This document shows, in pieces, positions 35,947-44,644 of a stretch of DNA of 64,000 nucleotides (position 1 is its first letter; every line of letters starts with the position of its first letter). Position numbers and translations under genes: made by a program. Origin of the DNA: Bacillota bacterium. GTDB lineage: Bacteria > Bacillota_A > Clostridia > Lachnospirales > Lachnospiraceae. Under the pieces are notes generated by a model. The model made no database searches, was not told where the DNA came from, and saw nothing but the letters and a program-made list of their open reading frames with translations. The DNA lies in contig JAEZTQ010000046.1 in the NCBI GenBank assembly GCA_023443625.1, positions 28,280 through 92,279 on the forward strand. The letters are read 5' to 3'.

Positions 35947-37140
35947 TCATACAAAACTAATTCTCCGACTTAGCATTCCAATTATATCATAGCCATCCCA
36001 ATATGTGCCTATATCCAGAGCCTGTCCCAAAGGAACGATGCGGTCAATTCCTCCTAAGTGATTCTCCATTACAAAATAGCGTAATTCCTCTTGTTCCATC
36101 CCATAATAAATAAGAGACTGTACCCTTTCCGTGATATAAGGTGCCATATCATCTAGATTATCTATATCATACTGAAAAAACAAACCAAAACTACCTCTTA
36201 AAGTACTTATGTCTTCTGGAATTCTGTCCATATCTACTAGGTAAATTAAATTTTCATAGGTTGAAATTTTCGAAATATCATAGCCTTTCATGGCATATTC
36301 ACAGAGTTTTGTATATTTATCTACAACCTTTATGGGCGCTAAATCATATTTTTTTGCTATTAAAAATACAGAATTCCAAAATCGTTCTTTTGCAGCCTCT
36401 TTATCCCTTCCTTTCCAAGCAATAAGATGTGGTGTGGAGCATGCATTTTGATCCATAAGGTAAGTATCATTATAAAACTTATTTGCAATATCCTGTAATT
36501 CTGTATCAGAGGCTTCAAGGATTTTTTCACTACTAAAAACTGCAAAGGAATATCTGTCCCCAAAGGGAATCTCAATTGCCTTTTCTTTGGTGGGTGACTG
36601 ACGTATATTTCTTATTGCCTCATCTCCGCCCCAGATAATTCTTGCATCACAGATTGATGAATAAAAATCAGTAATTTCCTTATCTCTTCCATAGGAAATC
36701 AGCAATGTAGAATCTTTTATTAATTGATAAGTATCATTTTTCAGTACCTGATTGATTGCATCACATATAATCTTTGTCTGTGGGAAGTCTTTGCTTGGGA
36801 CTCTGACAATATTGGAGTTTCCAGATAAGATCCCAAAAAAGTATGAAAATGCAAAATTAACCGGAACATTCGAAGGTGTAATATGAAAAACCAGTCCTCT
36901 TCCCAAACGCAATTCCCCATCAGTAAACTTCTGCTTCATCTTAAGTAGATTTGCTTTTCTACACCAAAATGCAAGAGATACAATATCTGCATATCTTTTT
37001 GTATTATTATCTTTCCTTAGTACCCCAGATAATTCATCTAAAAATTCACATGCAACCTGGTTATAGGGTTTTAACGAACTAGCTGCCGGAACCTGATGCC
37101 CAACCAAATACTTAATTCTATGGTCTTTCATAAGTATCAC
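35947..37140 (-). CDS. acyl-CoA reductase, LuxC family
   Basis: 397 aa, near the LuxC length (about 450-480) but shorter. The catalytic Cys is in MDQNACSTPHL near 245, and LVFHITPSNVPVNFAFS near 85-100 matches the family's cofactor region. LuxC reduces acyl groups passed from LuxE to aldehydes with NADPH. No luciferase genes (luxAB) are present. It overlaps the LuxE-like gene by 23 bp. AGGGGG lies four bases before a GTG start; the ATG at 37131 is an alternative. Confidence 0.85.
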   Translation of the reverse strand: MILMKDHRIKYLVGHQVPAASSLKPYNQVACEFLDELSGVLRKDNNTKRYADIVSLAFWCRKANLLKMKQKFTDGELRLGRGLVFHITPSNVPVNFAFSYFFGILSGNSNIVRVPSKDFPQTKIICDAINQVLKNDTYQLIKDSTLLISYGRDKEITDFYSSICDARIIWGGDEAIRNIRQSPTKEKAIEIPFGDRYSFAVFSSEKILEASDTELQDIANKFYNDTYLMDQNACSTPHLIAWKGRDKEAAKERFWNSVFLIAKKYDLAPIKVVDKYTKLCEYAMKGYDISKISTYENLIYLVDMDRIPEDISTLRGSFGLFFQYDIDNLDDMAPYITERVQSLIYYGMEQEELRYFVMENHLGGIDRIVPLGQALDIGTYWDGYDIIGMLSRRISFV

Positions 37141-38191
37141 TGCACCCCCTTACTTCTGCATGCTTTACTCTTCCGTGAATCAAAAATGTCTTACCCTTTC
37201 GTCCACAGGGGCAATCATCTTCCCCTGTTATCTCGCCAATATCTTCGGATAAAATACAATGGCCGGGATAACTTTCAGGAAGGAGAGATATGAGTTCAAT
37301 CAACCCAGTTTCTCCAATCTTACATTCTGAGAAGTCAATTGGATTCCTTATTATAATATCAGAATAGTTAGAAGCATGAAGTCTGCCACATTGGCATTCC
37401 ATGAAAATAGAACCCGTCTGTTCCACCATTCCATAATAATTATAGACCTTATCAATACCACAGACATGTTTTAATTCTGCCTTGTAAGTGTCATTATCTA
37501 CAGCTTCTTCTATGAGCTTTTTAAATCCGCCTCCGTGGATAAGAATTCCGTGTGTTAGGTCCAGAGTTTTGTTGTCTGCTTTTAATTTCTTATATAGATG
37601 CTGCCATATAATAAAGGTAAAACCAAATACAAATATATCTTCCTCCTTATGCTTTTCCAAGAAAGCTTCAACCAGCTCGTAATCAATTTCCATATCCTCC
37701 GTCAAGGCATAGGTTGTATCATATCCCATCATGGAAAAACCTAGAATTCCAGAGCCTCTTGCTGAAAAAAGTTTTCGATCCTTTACTACAGACTTAGTAT
37801 CAATAATCAGCATCGGCAATCTCTTTTTTCCTATAAAATCAGAGGTGATTTTAACTAATGTTTTTGTCTGGTTAGATGCAGTTACTTTGTCCAGGAAAAT
37901 CTTAGACACCCTTTGTCCTGATGTACCAGAAGATGTCATGGTCTTGACTATATCTTCCTTTGGTACGCTACACAAATCATATTCCTTGAATAATCTAACT
38001 GGCAGAAAAGGATACTCTTCCATAGAATGTTCCTTTGATACGTTAAAAGAAAAGCAATTCATCATATGCTTATATTCCATACAATTTGCATAATGTCTTT
38101 CCGAGAGATTTTGGAGCGCTTTTTCAAATAACTTTTTCTTCTCCTCTTTTACTAAGTCATAAGGAGCTCTTTCAAATAATTCATCTATCAT
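37118..38191 (-). CDS. acyl-protein synthetase, LuxE family
   Basis: 357 aa. The adenylate-forming motif TSSGTSGQRVSK is near 110, with conserved NYYGMVEQTG near 245 and CPCGRKG near 335. LuxE activates a carboxylic acid as AMP ester and transfers it to a Cys before LuxC reduction. The start overlaps nothing; it follows the AMP ligase by 13 bp. Together with LuxC it forms an acid-to-aldehyde reductase. Substrate chain length cannot be read. Confidence 0.85.
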   Translation of the reverse strand: MIDELFERAPYDLVKEEKKKLFEKALQNLSERHYANCMEYKHMMNCFSFNVSKEHSMEEYPFLPVRLFKEYDLCSVPKEDIVKTMTSSGTSGQRVSKIFLDKVTASNQTKTLVKITSDFIGKKRLPMLIIDTKSVVKDRKLFSARGSGILGFSMMGYDTTYALTEDMEIDYELVEAFLEKHKEEDIFVFGFTFIIWQHLYKKLKADNKTLDLTHGILIHGGGFKKLIEEAVDNDTYKAELKHVCGIDKVYNYYGMVEQTGSIFMECQCGRLHASNYSDIIIRNPIDFSECKIGETGLIELISLLPESYPGHCILSEDIGEITGEDDCPCGRKGKTFLIHGRVKHAEVRGCSDTYERP

Positions 38192-38204
38192 CTAGCCCTT
38201 CTCC

Positions 38205-39608
38205 TTATTTTAGTTCAGAATAGAGGATTTTTCCTGCTTCATTTCTTGGGATTTTTTCAATGAAAGATACCTGGAATGCAGAGGAATGAATGCCTGTAGC
38301 TCTGGAAAGAAAAGATGTAATCTCTTTAGGTTCTATTTTTTGGGTACAGTAGATCTTTAACTGATCATCCACACCCGCACAAACACATTCAAAATTCTGC
38401 TTCTTTAAGAGCTCTTCCACTTCATCTAAGTTAACCCGGTTTCCAAATAATTTCAAAAACCGTTTTTTACGCCCTACAATGTAATAAAATCCATCTTTAT
38501 CACGTTTTGCCATATCTCCTGTATGTAAAATTCCTTGGTTCTCGTCTTGGTTATTAAGATCATAACAGCTCTTGGCATAACCTAGCGTAACATTGGGCCC
38601 CTTAAAGATTAACTCACCTACCTGATCAGGCTTTGTAATGAGTTCATCTTTTTCATCCATAAGTAAGAATTCGCCACCTGGAATTGCAATTCCCATACTT
38701 CCCGCCTTTTCCTTTGCATATTCCCATGGAAGATAAGACATTCTTGCTGTCGCTTCAGTCTGACCATACATAATAATAAGCTTTATTTCTTTATCTTCAC
38801 AGATTTGATTAAACTCCTCAGCCATGTTTTTTGACAATTTTCCACCAGCCTGGGTAATATATTTTAAGGCAGGTAAATCCATGCTGCCAAATCTAAGCTT
38901 TTTAAGCATCTCATAAATGTATGGAACTCCTCCAAATGTCGTTGCTTGTGCTTCCTTCATAAGAGCCCAGAATTCTTTGTTCATGACTGTATATTCATTC
39001 ATAATGATGCATGCACCCTGCAACAAATGACTGTTTATAATAGACAGACCATAGGTATAGCTCATTGGCATTGTTGTAATCGCCCTGTCCTCTCTATCAA
39101 TACTTAGATATTCTGCTATAGCGTTAGCATTTGTAATAATATTAGTATAGGATTGCCTTACCAATTTGGGGCTGCCTGTACTTCCTGAAGTAGTAAGTAA
39201 CAATGCCAAATCGTCACTTAATACATAATCCTTATCATAAGTTGTTTTATGTAGAACATAATTTCCACCTTGTGTAATAGCTTGGTCCTGCAATCCTGCC
39301 TTCTCCCAATCCATTGGTGCGCAGAGATAGGATGGCTTATATAGATTTAGCAAATTCTGAAATAGCTCTTCCTCTATTCCACTGTTAATTAACACAGGAA
39401 CAACACCCTTTCTCAGTGCTCCTATATATACACAAGCAGACTCATAGCAATTTTTACATATTATAAACAAAAGACTTCTTGATTCTACCTTATCTAAAAG
39501 ACTATCCCCCTCCTCAATTACTTCTTTATAAGTTATAGGTGTTTTATTATCTGTAATGATTGCAATTCGATCACCAAATTTATCGATATCACTGTAAAAG
39601 TTTCTCAT
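38205..39608 (-). CDS. AMP-dependent acyl ligase
   Basis: 467 aa adenylate-forming enzyme. P-loop A3 motif LLTTSGSTGSPKLVRQ near 135, A5 MYGQTEATAR near 275, A7/A8 LHTGDMAKRDKDGFYYIVGRKKR near 360 and the A10 Lys in IPRNEAGKILY at the end. It probably loads a carboxylic acid onto CoA or the ACP. Short for the family by about 40 residues at the N-terminus. AGGAGAG precedes the ATG; 27 bp after pseI. Confidence 0.85.
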   Translation of the reverse strand: MRNFYSDIDKFGDRIAIITDNKTPITYKEVIEEGDSLLDKVESRSLLFIICKNCYESACVYIGALRKGVVPVLINSGIEEELFQNLLNLYKPSYLCAPMDWEKAGLQDQAITQGGNYVLHKTTYDKDYVLSDDLALLLTTSGSTGSPKLVRQSYTNIITNANAIAEYLSIDREDRAITTMPMSYTYGLSIINSHLLQGACIIMNEYTVMNKEFWALMKEAQATTFGGVPYIYEMLKKLRFGSMDLPALKYITQAGGKLSKNMAEEFNQICEDKEIKLIIMYGQTEATARMSYLPWEYAKEKAGSMGIAIPGGEFLLMDEKDELITKPDQVGELIFKGPNVTLGYAKSCYDLNNQDENQGILHTGDMAKRDKDGFYYIVGRKKRFLKLFGNRVNLDEVEELLKKQNFECVCAGVDDQLKIYCTQKIEPKEITSFLSRATGIHSSAFQVSFIEKIPRNEAGKILYSELK

Positions 39609-39635
39609 ATGCTCTCCTGCCTTATCATTGTGTTA

Positions 39636-40664
39636 TTATTCAACTTCTGATATGTCAATGGGATCTCCATAGGTATATTCTTTTTTCGATGGCTGATTTA
39701 ACATGGCTTCATAATATTTTGGTTTTATTCCATTGGAAGGTCTTATACTTCTTATATTGTCCTTAGTAAAAACTTCACCTTCTTTAATATCCTTTACTGC
39801 AAACAGGGAGCGTCTTCCTCCTAGGCCATTTATCTCATTTTGCGTAAGCTCATAAGTTGGTTTTCCCATAATAGTAAGGGTATCTCTAATCTCTTTTACC
39901 ATCTTGTTGAACTCATCCATCTCCATGGAGAATCCTGCATCTGCACTTTCAATTTCCTTACTTAGGCAAACATGTTTTTCGATTACCTGTGCACCCAAAG
40001 ATACTGCAATTACAGAGGCAATACTTCCCTCTGAGTGATCGGATAAACCAATGGGTAATTGAAATCTCTCTTTCATGTCTCTAATTACAGAAAGATTCAT
40101 ATCTTCATATTTAGCAGGATACTGACTGCAGCATTTAAGTAGCACAATTTGATGATTGTTATATTTATGGCAAGCTGCAATTGCTTCTTCAATTTCTTCT
40201 ATACTGGCCATTCCACATGACATAATAATAGGCTTGTTCTTACTTGCAACATACTCAATGAGTGGAATATCTACCAACTCAAAGGAGGCAATTTTATAAA
40301 ACTCGATTTCTAACTCTTCCAGAAAGTCTACAGCTGTAGTATCAAATGGTGTTGAAAGAAAATCAATTCCCACTTCATCACACTTGTCCTTGATTGCTTT
40401 GTGCCATTCCCATGGGGTGTAGGCCTCTTTATAAAGATCATAGAAGGTATATCCATCCCATAAACCACCTTTTATTGTAAAGTATTCTTTATCACAGGGT
40501 ATCGTTAGGGTATCCGCCGTGTATGTCTGTATTTTCAGACAATCCGCACCAGCCTGTTTTGCTTTTTCCACAATTTCAAGTGCATGTTCCAGACTTCCAC
40601 CATGATTTGCAGACATTTCTGCAATAACATATACACCTGATAACATTTTTTCATATAAATGCAT
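39636..40664 (-). CDS. pseI: pseudaminic acid synthase
   Basis: 342 aa. NeuB-type TIM barrel and a C-terminal antifreeze-like SAF domain (about 280-342, GGRRSLFAVKDIKEGE). GGLWDGYTFYDLYKEAYTPW near 65-84 and LSTPFDTTAVDFLEEL distinguish PseI from NeuB. It condenses 2,4-diacetamido-2,4,6-trideoxy-altrose with phosphoenolpyruvate. AAGGAG precedes the ATG. A terminator-like hairpin separates it from pseG. Confidence 0.92.
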   Translation of the reverse strand: MHLYEKMLSGVYVIAEMSANHGGSLEHALEIVEKAKQAGADCLKIQTYTADTLTIPCDKEYFTIKGGLWDGYTFYDLYKEAYTPWEWHKAIKDKCDEVGIDFLSTPFDTTAVDFLEELEIEFYKIASFELVDIPLIEYVASKNKPIIMSCGMASIEEIEEAIAACHKYNNHQIVLLKCCSQYPAKYEDMNLSVIRDMKERFQLPIGLSDHSEGSIASVIAVSLGAQVIEKHVCLSKEIESADAGFSMEMDEFNKMVKEIRDTLTIMGKPTYELTQNEINGLGGRRSLFAVKDIKEGEVFTKDNIRSIRPSNGIKPKYYEAMLNQPSKKEYTYGDPIDISEVE

Positions 40665-40702
40665 CTTTTCACTCCTTCATTTCCACTTACTAAATATATC
40701 GT

Positions 40703-40749
40703 AAAAAAAGCCAGAACACTTTATAGTTTCAATATAATGTAATCTGGCT
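40703..40749 (-). terminator. terminator-like hairpin between pseG and pseI
   Basis: AGCCAGA/TCTGGCT with a long loop and TTTTTTT on the minus strand. It would partly or fully stop transcripts coming from pseF-pseG before pseI. Confidence 0.65.
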
Positions 40750-40791
40750 GTTTTCCTACAGCAGTGCATTGATGACTGGGAGTAAAGCTAT

Positions 40792-41811
40792 TTATAATCT
40801 ATTAATTTCCTCTGCTATTCTAGTTGCTCCCAATCCATCAATACATGCTACTTCCCTTTGCCCTATGAACTCTCTTAATTCTAGATTGTTGATTAATTTA
40901 TGTAACCACTCTAAAATATTATTAACACCTTGTTCTATGTCCTGACGAATATCTCCGACTGAAGGCATTCCAGCTTCCTCTGTAAATGCACCTACTCCAG
41001 CAAGCTGGTTATCTGCTATTGCAAAGGATATAGTAGGAATTGCCATGGACGATAACTCCGCCAAGGTTGTACCTCCGGCAGATACAGCAAGATCACATTT
41101 TTCCATCACTTTTGCAATATTATCAACATTCTCATATAGTAAAATATTATGGTTTTCATGGGCTAATTCAACTAGTTCTTCCTTATTTGTAAAAAAAGCC
41201 CCTACTATTACATGAAAATTAATTGATGAAAATACCGATTGATTCATAACTGCTTTTATTAGGTGGGGCATTATTTGAAATAAATCACTGCCTCCTGTGG
41301 TAAAAAGTATGTTGGTTACCCTCTTACCATTATGTATTTTTCTGTTTTGAAACTCTTCTCGCAGTGGAACATAGGAGCTACCAAGCAATTTAATTACCTT
41401 TTCATCCAAATAACCATATTGGGTTTCGTCTATTTGGATGGTATAATTGATTAACATATCAACAGGATATTCAAATTGATATAGATCATCTATGTAGATG
41501 ATCTTTGTGTATTTCTTAAGTATTTGCAAATAATTGTAAGTAACTTGATATGAATCAATGATTAATTTATCAATTCTATTATCTTTTATGCACTGAATAA
41601 GCTCCTCCACTTCTTGATCCTTTTCCTTCCAATCGGAATTCAGACAAATGGCCTGAAAGCCTTTTTTTGCAAGGAGGCTAGTGGCATAATAATCAGATGT
41701 AATAAAGGCAACTTCTTGACCTTGTTTCTCCAATTGTTGAGCAATTGCAATACATCTCATAATGTGACCTGTCGCAATGATTTCATTTGCGTCTGCACGT
41801 ATTCCTATCAT
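40792..41811 (-). CDS. pseG: UDP-2,4-diacetamido-2,4,6-trideoxy-altropyranose hydrolase
   Basis: 339 aa. GT-B-like fold; the catalytic His is in ATGHIMRCIAIAQQL near 15, and SAGGTTLAELSS near 245 forms the UDP site. It removes UDP from the diacetylated altrose before PseI acts. Lies between pseF and pseI in the order pathways usually group. The ribosome site (GGAAAG) is some distance from the ATG. Confidence 0.9.
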   Translation of the reverse strand: MIGIRADANEIIATGHIMRCIAIAQQLEKQGQEVAFITSDYYATSLLAKKGFQAICLNSDWKEKDQEVEELIQCIKDNRIDKLIIDSYQVTYNYLQILKKYTKIIYIDDLYQFEYPVDMLINYTIQIDETQYGYLDEKVIKLLGSSYVPLREEFQNRKIHNGKRVTNILFTTGGSDLFQIMPHLIKAVMNQSVFSSINFHVIVGAFFTNKEELVELAHENHNILLYENVDNIAKVMEKCDLAVSAGGTTLAELSSMAIPTISFAIADNQLAGVGAFTEEAGMPSVGDIRQDIEQGVNNILEWLHKLINNLELREFIGQREVACIDGLGATRIAEEINRL

Positions 41812-41850
41812 AAGCTAATCCACTCTTTCCAATGTGTATTCATAGGATAG

Positions 41851-42552
41851 TTACTTCTTTATCATAAACTGATATTTTAGTTCTGCAATTTGCCAATCGT
41901 CCATGTTATCTATGTCTTGAACTTGTGTCTCCGGCATGATAATTGGATAAATGCCTTCGACAATTTGTCCTTTTTGTTCAATAAACCGGTCCACCTGGTA
42001 GCAATAAAACTGACCACAATCATGATAAATTGTTTGCAAGTCCTGGGACCTGGTATTTCGATTCTCTGGCCACTTTAGTTTTATTTCTTCCCCCTCAAGT
42101 ACCATTCCTCTTTGTGGTGGAAATGAAAAGGCAACAACTGGCATGACCAAATTGGCATCCTTTTCCTTTAACAAACGTAAGCTTGTCTTTAGCTTGTCCC
42201 CTGTAACAAAGGGTGCAGTAGGATATATGCATACAGCAAATTCGTATGTCTTCCCAAGTTCTTTGTATTTCTCCAATACTTCCAGAATCACATCAGCGGT
42301 TGTTGCGTAATCATCCGATGTTTTTTCACTTCTTAAAAAAGGAACTTTTGCTCCTGCTTTTCTAGCAACTTCAGCAATTTCTATACTATCTGTAGATACC
42401 ATAACTTCATCAAAAATATCTGCTTCTAAAGCTGCCTGAATAGAATACTCAATAATGGGTCTCCCGCAAAACTCCTTAATATTTTTATTTGGAATTCGTT
42501 TGCTTCCACCTCTTGCTGTAATAATTGCTATATTTTTCAATTTGATCTCCAT
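41851..42552 (-). CDS. pseF: pseudaminic acid cytidylyltransferase
   Basis: 233 aa from MEIKLKN; a GTG at 42588 would add 12 residues, and neither has a strong ribosome site. The CTP-binding motif ITARGGSKRIPNKNIK is at the N-terminus; STDSIEIAEVARKAGAKVPF and CIYPTAPFV follow. PseF activates pseudaminic acid to CMP-Pse, the donor for flagellin or surface glycosylation. It is the first sugar gene after exoA. Confidence 0.88.
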   Translation of the reverse strand: MEIKLKNIAIITARGGSKRIPNKNIKEFCGRPIIEYSIQAALEADIFDEVMVSTDSIEIAEVARKAGAKVPFLRSEKTSDDYATTADVILEVLEKYKELGKTYEFAVCIYPTAPFVTGDKLKTSLRLLKEKDANLVMPVVAFSFPPQRGMVLEGEEIKLKWPENRNTRSQDLQTIYHDCGQFYCYQVDRFIEQKGQIVEGIYPIIMPETQVQDIDNMDDWQIAELKYQFMIKK

Positions 42553-42600
42553 TCTTGCCAACAACCTGCATACTTGGGCTGCAAGCACATCATTTTCACA

Positions 42601-43428
42601 CTACAAAGATATCTCCAGTAATATTGGAGTGTGATCTTGTCTTGGACCTGAGTCAATCATTTCAGATTTAATTACCTTATCTGCAATGCAATCACTCACT
42701 AACCAGTAATCAATTCTCCAGCCGGAATTATTAATTTTACTTGTTCTAGCACGCTGAGCCCACCAAGAATACACACCTGTCACATCACCGTGAATATAGC
42801 GAAAGGTGTCTGTAAACCCTTTTTCTAATAGATTAGTGAAACCTTGACGCTCCTCATCAGTAAAGCCAGCTGAACGACGGTTATTATTAGGATGGGCCAA
42901 ATCTATTTCCTTATGTGCTACATTAAAATCCCCTGTTGCAATGACAGGCTTCTCCTTATCCAGACTTACTAGATAATCGGCATATTTTATGTCCCAAGTT
43001 TGACGATCATCCAAACGATTCAGACTGTCCCCTGCATTGGGTGTATAAACCTGTGTTAAGTAGAAATGATCAAATTCTAAGGTAATTATCCGGCCTTCAG
43101 CATCCATAGTACTTGGTGCTCCAATTACGGGAAAAGTGACGGAGGGTGCTAAATCATTCTTATATAAAAACATAGTACCCGCATAACCCTTCCTCGCTGG
43201 TTCTACCGAACTATTCCAAACAATTTCATAATCCAGAAATTTATCTTTCAAAATTTCTAAATGCTTTTTTGTAGGACCGTCACATGATAACTTTGTTTCC
43301 TGTATGGCGATAATTTCTGGGTTGTGTTCTATAATCGTATTTAATACATTTTGAGATAACAAAGCTCGTTCTGAATTTCCTATTAATGCTGCATTTAATG
43401 AATCAATATTCCATGAAATAAACTTCAA
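42601..43428 (-). CDS. exoA: exodeoxyribonuclease III
   Basis: 275 aa. The start is TTG, because GGAGG lies seven bases before it and MKFISWNIDSLNAA is the family N-terminus; a longer ATG start has no site. Catalytic residues: Asn/Asp in the WNIDS opening, Glu in AIQETKLS, ATGDFNVAH and the final QDHTPILLEI. AP endonuclease and 3'-5' exonuclease for base excision repair. Lies upstream of pseF but belongs to another pathway. Confidence 0.92.
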   Translation of the reverse strand: MKFISWNIDSLNAALIGNSERALLSQNVLNTIIEHNPEIIAIQETKLSCDGPTKKHLEILKDKFLDYEIVWNSSVEPARKGYAGTMFLYKNDLAPSVTFPVIGAPSTMDAEGRIITLEFDHFYLTQVYTPNAGDSLNRLDDRQTWDIKYADYLVSLDKEKPVIATGDFNVAHKEIDLAHPNNNRRSAGFTDEERQGFTNLLEKGFTDTFRYIHGDVTGVYSWWAQRARTSKINNSGWRIDYWLVSDCIADKVIKSEMIDSGPRQDHTPILLEISL

Positions 43429-43539
43429 TGTTTTTCCTCCAATTCTTGTTTTTATCAAAGTTCTCAGGGAAAATACATGTTCACCAACTTAATCCCCTAA
43501 GTAAATTTACTAACTATATGGAACCTATAAAAGACTTCC

Positions 43540-43569
43540 ATCCTACAAGCATACCTTACTTTGTAGGAT
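43540..43569 (-). promoter_or_regulatory. hairpin in the exoA leader
   Basis: ATCCTACAA/TTGTAGGAT, a 9-bp perfect stem in the 5' UTR of exoA. It has only a weak T-tail. A 20-codon reading from ATG 43605 ends in it, but its ATG is almost at the transcription start. Confidence 0.45.
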
Positions 43570-43619
43570 AGGAACACTTTCAATTCTTTCTTTTAATTTG
43601 CTCATGATTATACCCTTCT

Positions 43620-43648
43620 AGTATACCTCAATTTATAATATACATCAA
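43620..43648 (-). promoter_or_regulatory. promoter for exoA and perhaps pseF-pseG
   Basis: TTGATG (43643-43648), 17 bp, TATACT (43620-43625) on the minus strand. The leader would be about 185 nt. Confidence 0.6.
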
Positions 43649-43719
43649 TTAGTTGGATTAAAATATGTTGATTTTTCCAGTATTTAATCACAAATTGGAA
43701 TATTATAGATACGACAAGA

Positions 43720-43839
43720 AAGTGTCAGCTTGCTGACACTTCGCACCCGAGGGGATTGCGAAGCAATATACTTCCTTGCCGCAAGGTGCGCATCCAATTA
43801 TTTTTTTTATGCTATAGGACGCAATTTCCTATAGCATAA
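43720..43839. ncRNA. highly structured intergenic element, possible ncRNA or dispersed repeat
   Basis: Three nested elements in 120 bp: a perfect AAGTGTCAGC-TT-GCTGACACTT palindrome (43720-43741); a three-way junction closed by CGCACC/GGTGCG (43742-43790) holding TTGC-GAA-GCAA and CTTG-CCG-CAAG hairpins; and a 13-bp stem TTATGCTATAGGA/TCCTATAGCATAA (43807-43839), with eight T (43801-43808) before it on the plus strand. Its GC content stands out. Function unknown. Confidence 0.5.
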
Positions 43840-43843
43840 TAAA

Positions 43844-43870
43844 GCACTAGCTTCTATATCAAGCTAGTGC
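43844..43870 (-). terminator. terminator after the MerR gene
   Basis: GCACTAGCTT/AAGCTAGTGC, ten-bp stem, followed on the minus strand by TTTATT; 34 bp after the stop. Confidence 0.7.
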
Positions 43871-43903
43871 CATTAAATGTAATATATTATTTATCAATTA
43901 TCT

Positions 43904-44644
43904 TCAGCTACAATAATAATCAATTGCCTTATACACATATTCGGATAATCCGGCTGCTATATTTTCAAAGTAATCAATAAATCGTTTGTCTGCAATATAC
44001 ATTTCACTTAAAGATTTTAACATTTCCTTTGAACAACTATATAGTTCTTTGGAAATATACTGTTTCCATTCATCCACCAATTTCTGAACATCATCACTTC
44101 CATATGATTGATTCATTTTATCAGCAATTTTAGAAAATATATCATCCGCTTTTTGGGTTATATGCTGCCATTTTTCATAGCTTCCTCTATTATTACAATT
44201 CTTTTCAAACTCCTGAATATATTTTGAATTCTTATACTTAGCTAGTATTTCATTATAATATTCTTTCTGTAATAGCAAAGCTTCTGGATCACCATGATAA
44301 ATTATTACATTTTCACCCTCAAGGCTTCTATCAATGAGTTTCATCATATTTTTAATCTGCTTCTGCTTTTCCAACAATACCTGCTTTTGTTTTTTCAGTA
44401 ATTCCTCCCTTGAAAATAAGGGATTGTCTAATATATCCTTTATCTCCTTTAGCTTAAACCCTAACTCTTTTAGAAAGACAATCTGCTGTAATCTCTCAAT
44501 TTCGTCTCTTGAATACCATCGATATCCATTATCTGTTATTTTAGCTGGATGCAAGAGTCCTATCTGATCATAATAATGTAAGGTCCTCGCTGTAACTGCA
44601 AAAAGTTTCATTATTTCATTTACTGAAAATAGTTCACTGCTCAT
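43904..44644 (-). CDS. MerR-family regulator with TipAS-like domain
   Basis: 246 aa. N-terminal MerR HTH (SVNEIMKLFAVTARTLHYYD, then GYRWYSRDEIERLQQIVFL), a long coiled-coil dimerisation helix (about 80-115) and a C-terminal helical TipAS-like drug-binding region ending in ADKRFIDYFENIAAGLSEYV. TipAS domains bind thiopeptide-like antibiotics. The start overlaps the protease gene end by 11 bp, so the two are co-transcribed and the regulator is second. Confidence 0.85.
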   Translation of the reverse strand: MSSELFSVNEIMKLFAVTARTLHYYDQIGLLHPAKITDNGYRWYSRDEIERLQQIVFLKELGFKLKEIKDILDNPLFSREELLKKQKQVLLEKQKQIKNMMKLIDRSLEGENVIIYHGDPEALLLQKEYYNEILAKYKNSKYIQEFEKNCNNRGSYEKWQHITQKADDIFSKIADKMNQSYGSDDVQKLVDEWKQYISKELYSCSKEMLKSLSEMYIADKRFIDYFENIAAGLSEYVYKAIDYYCS

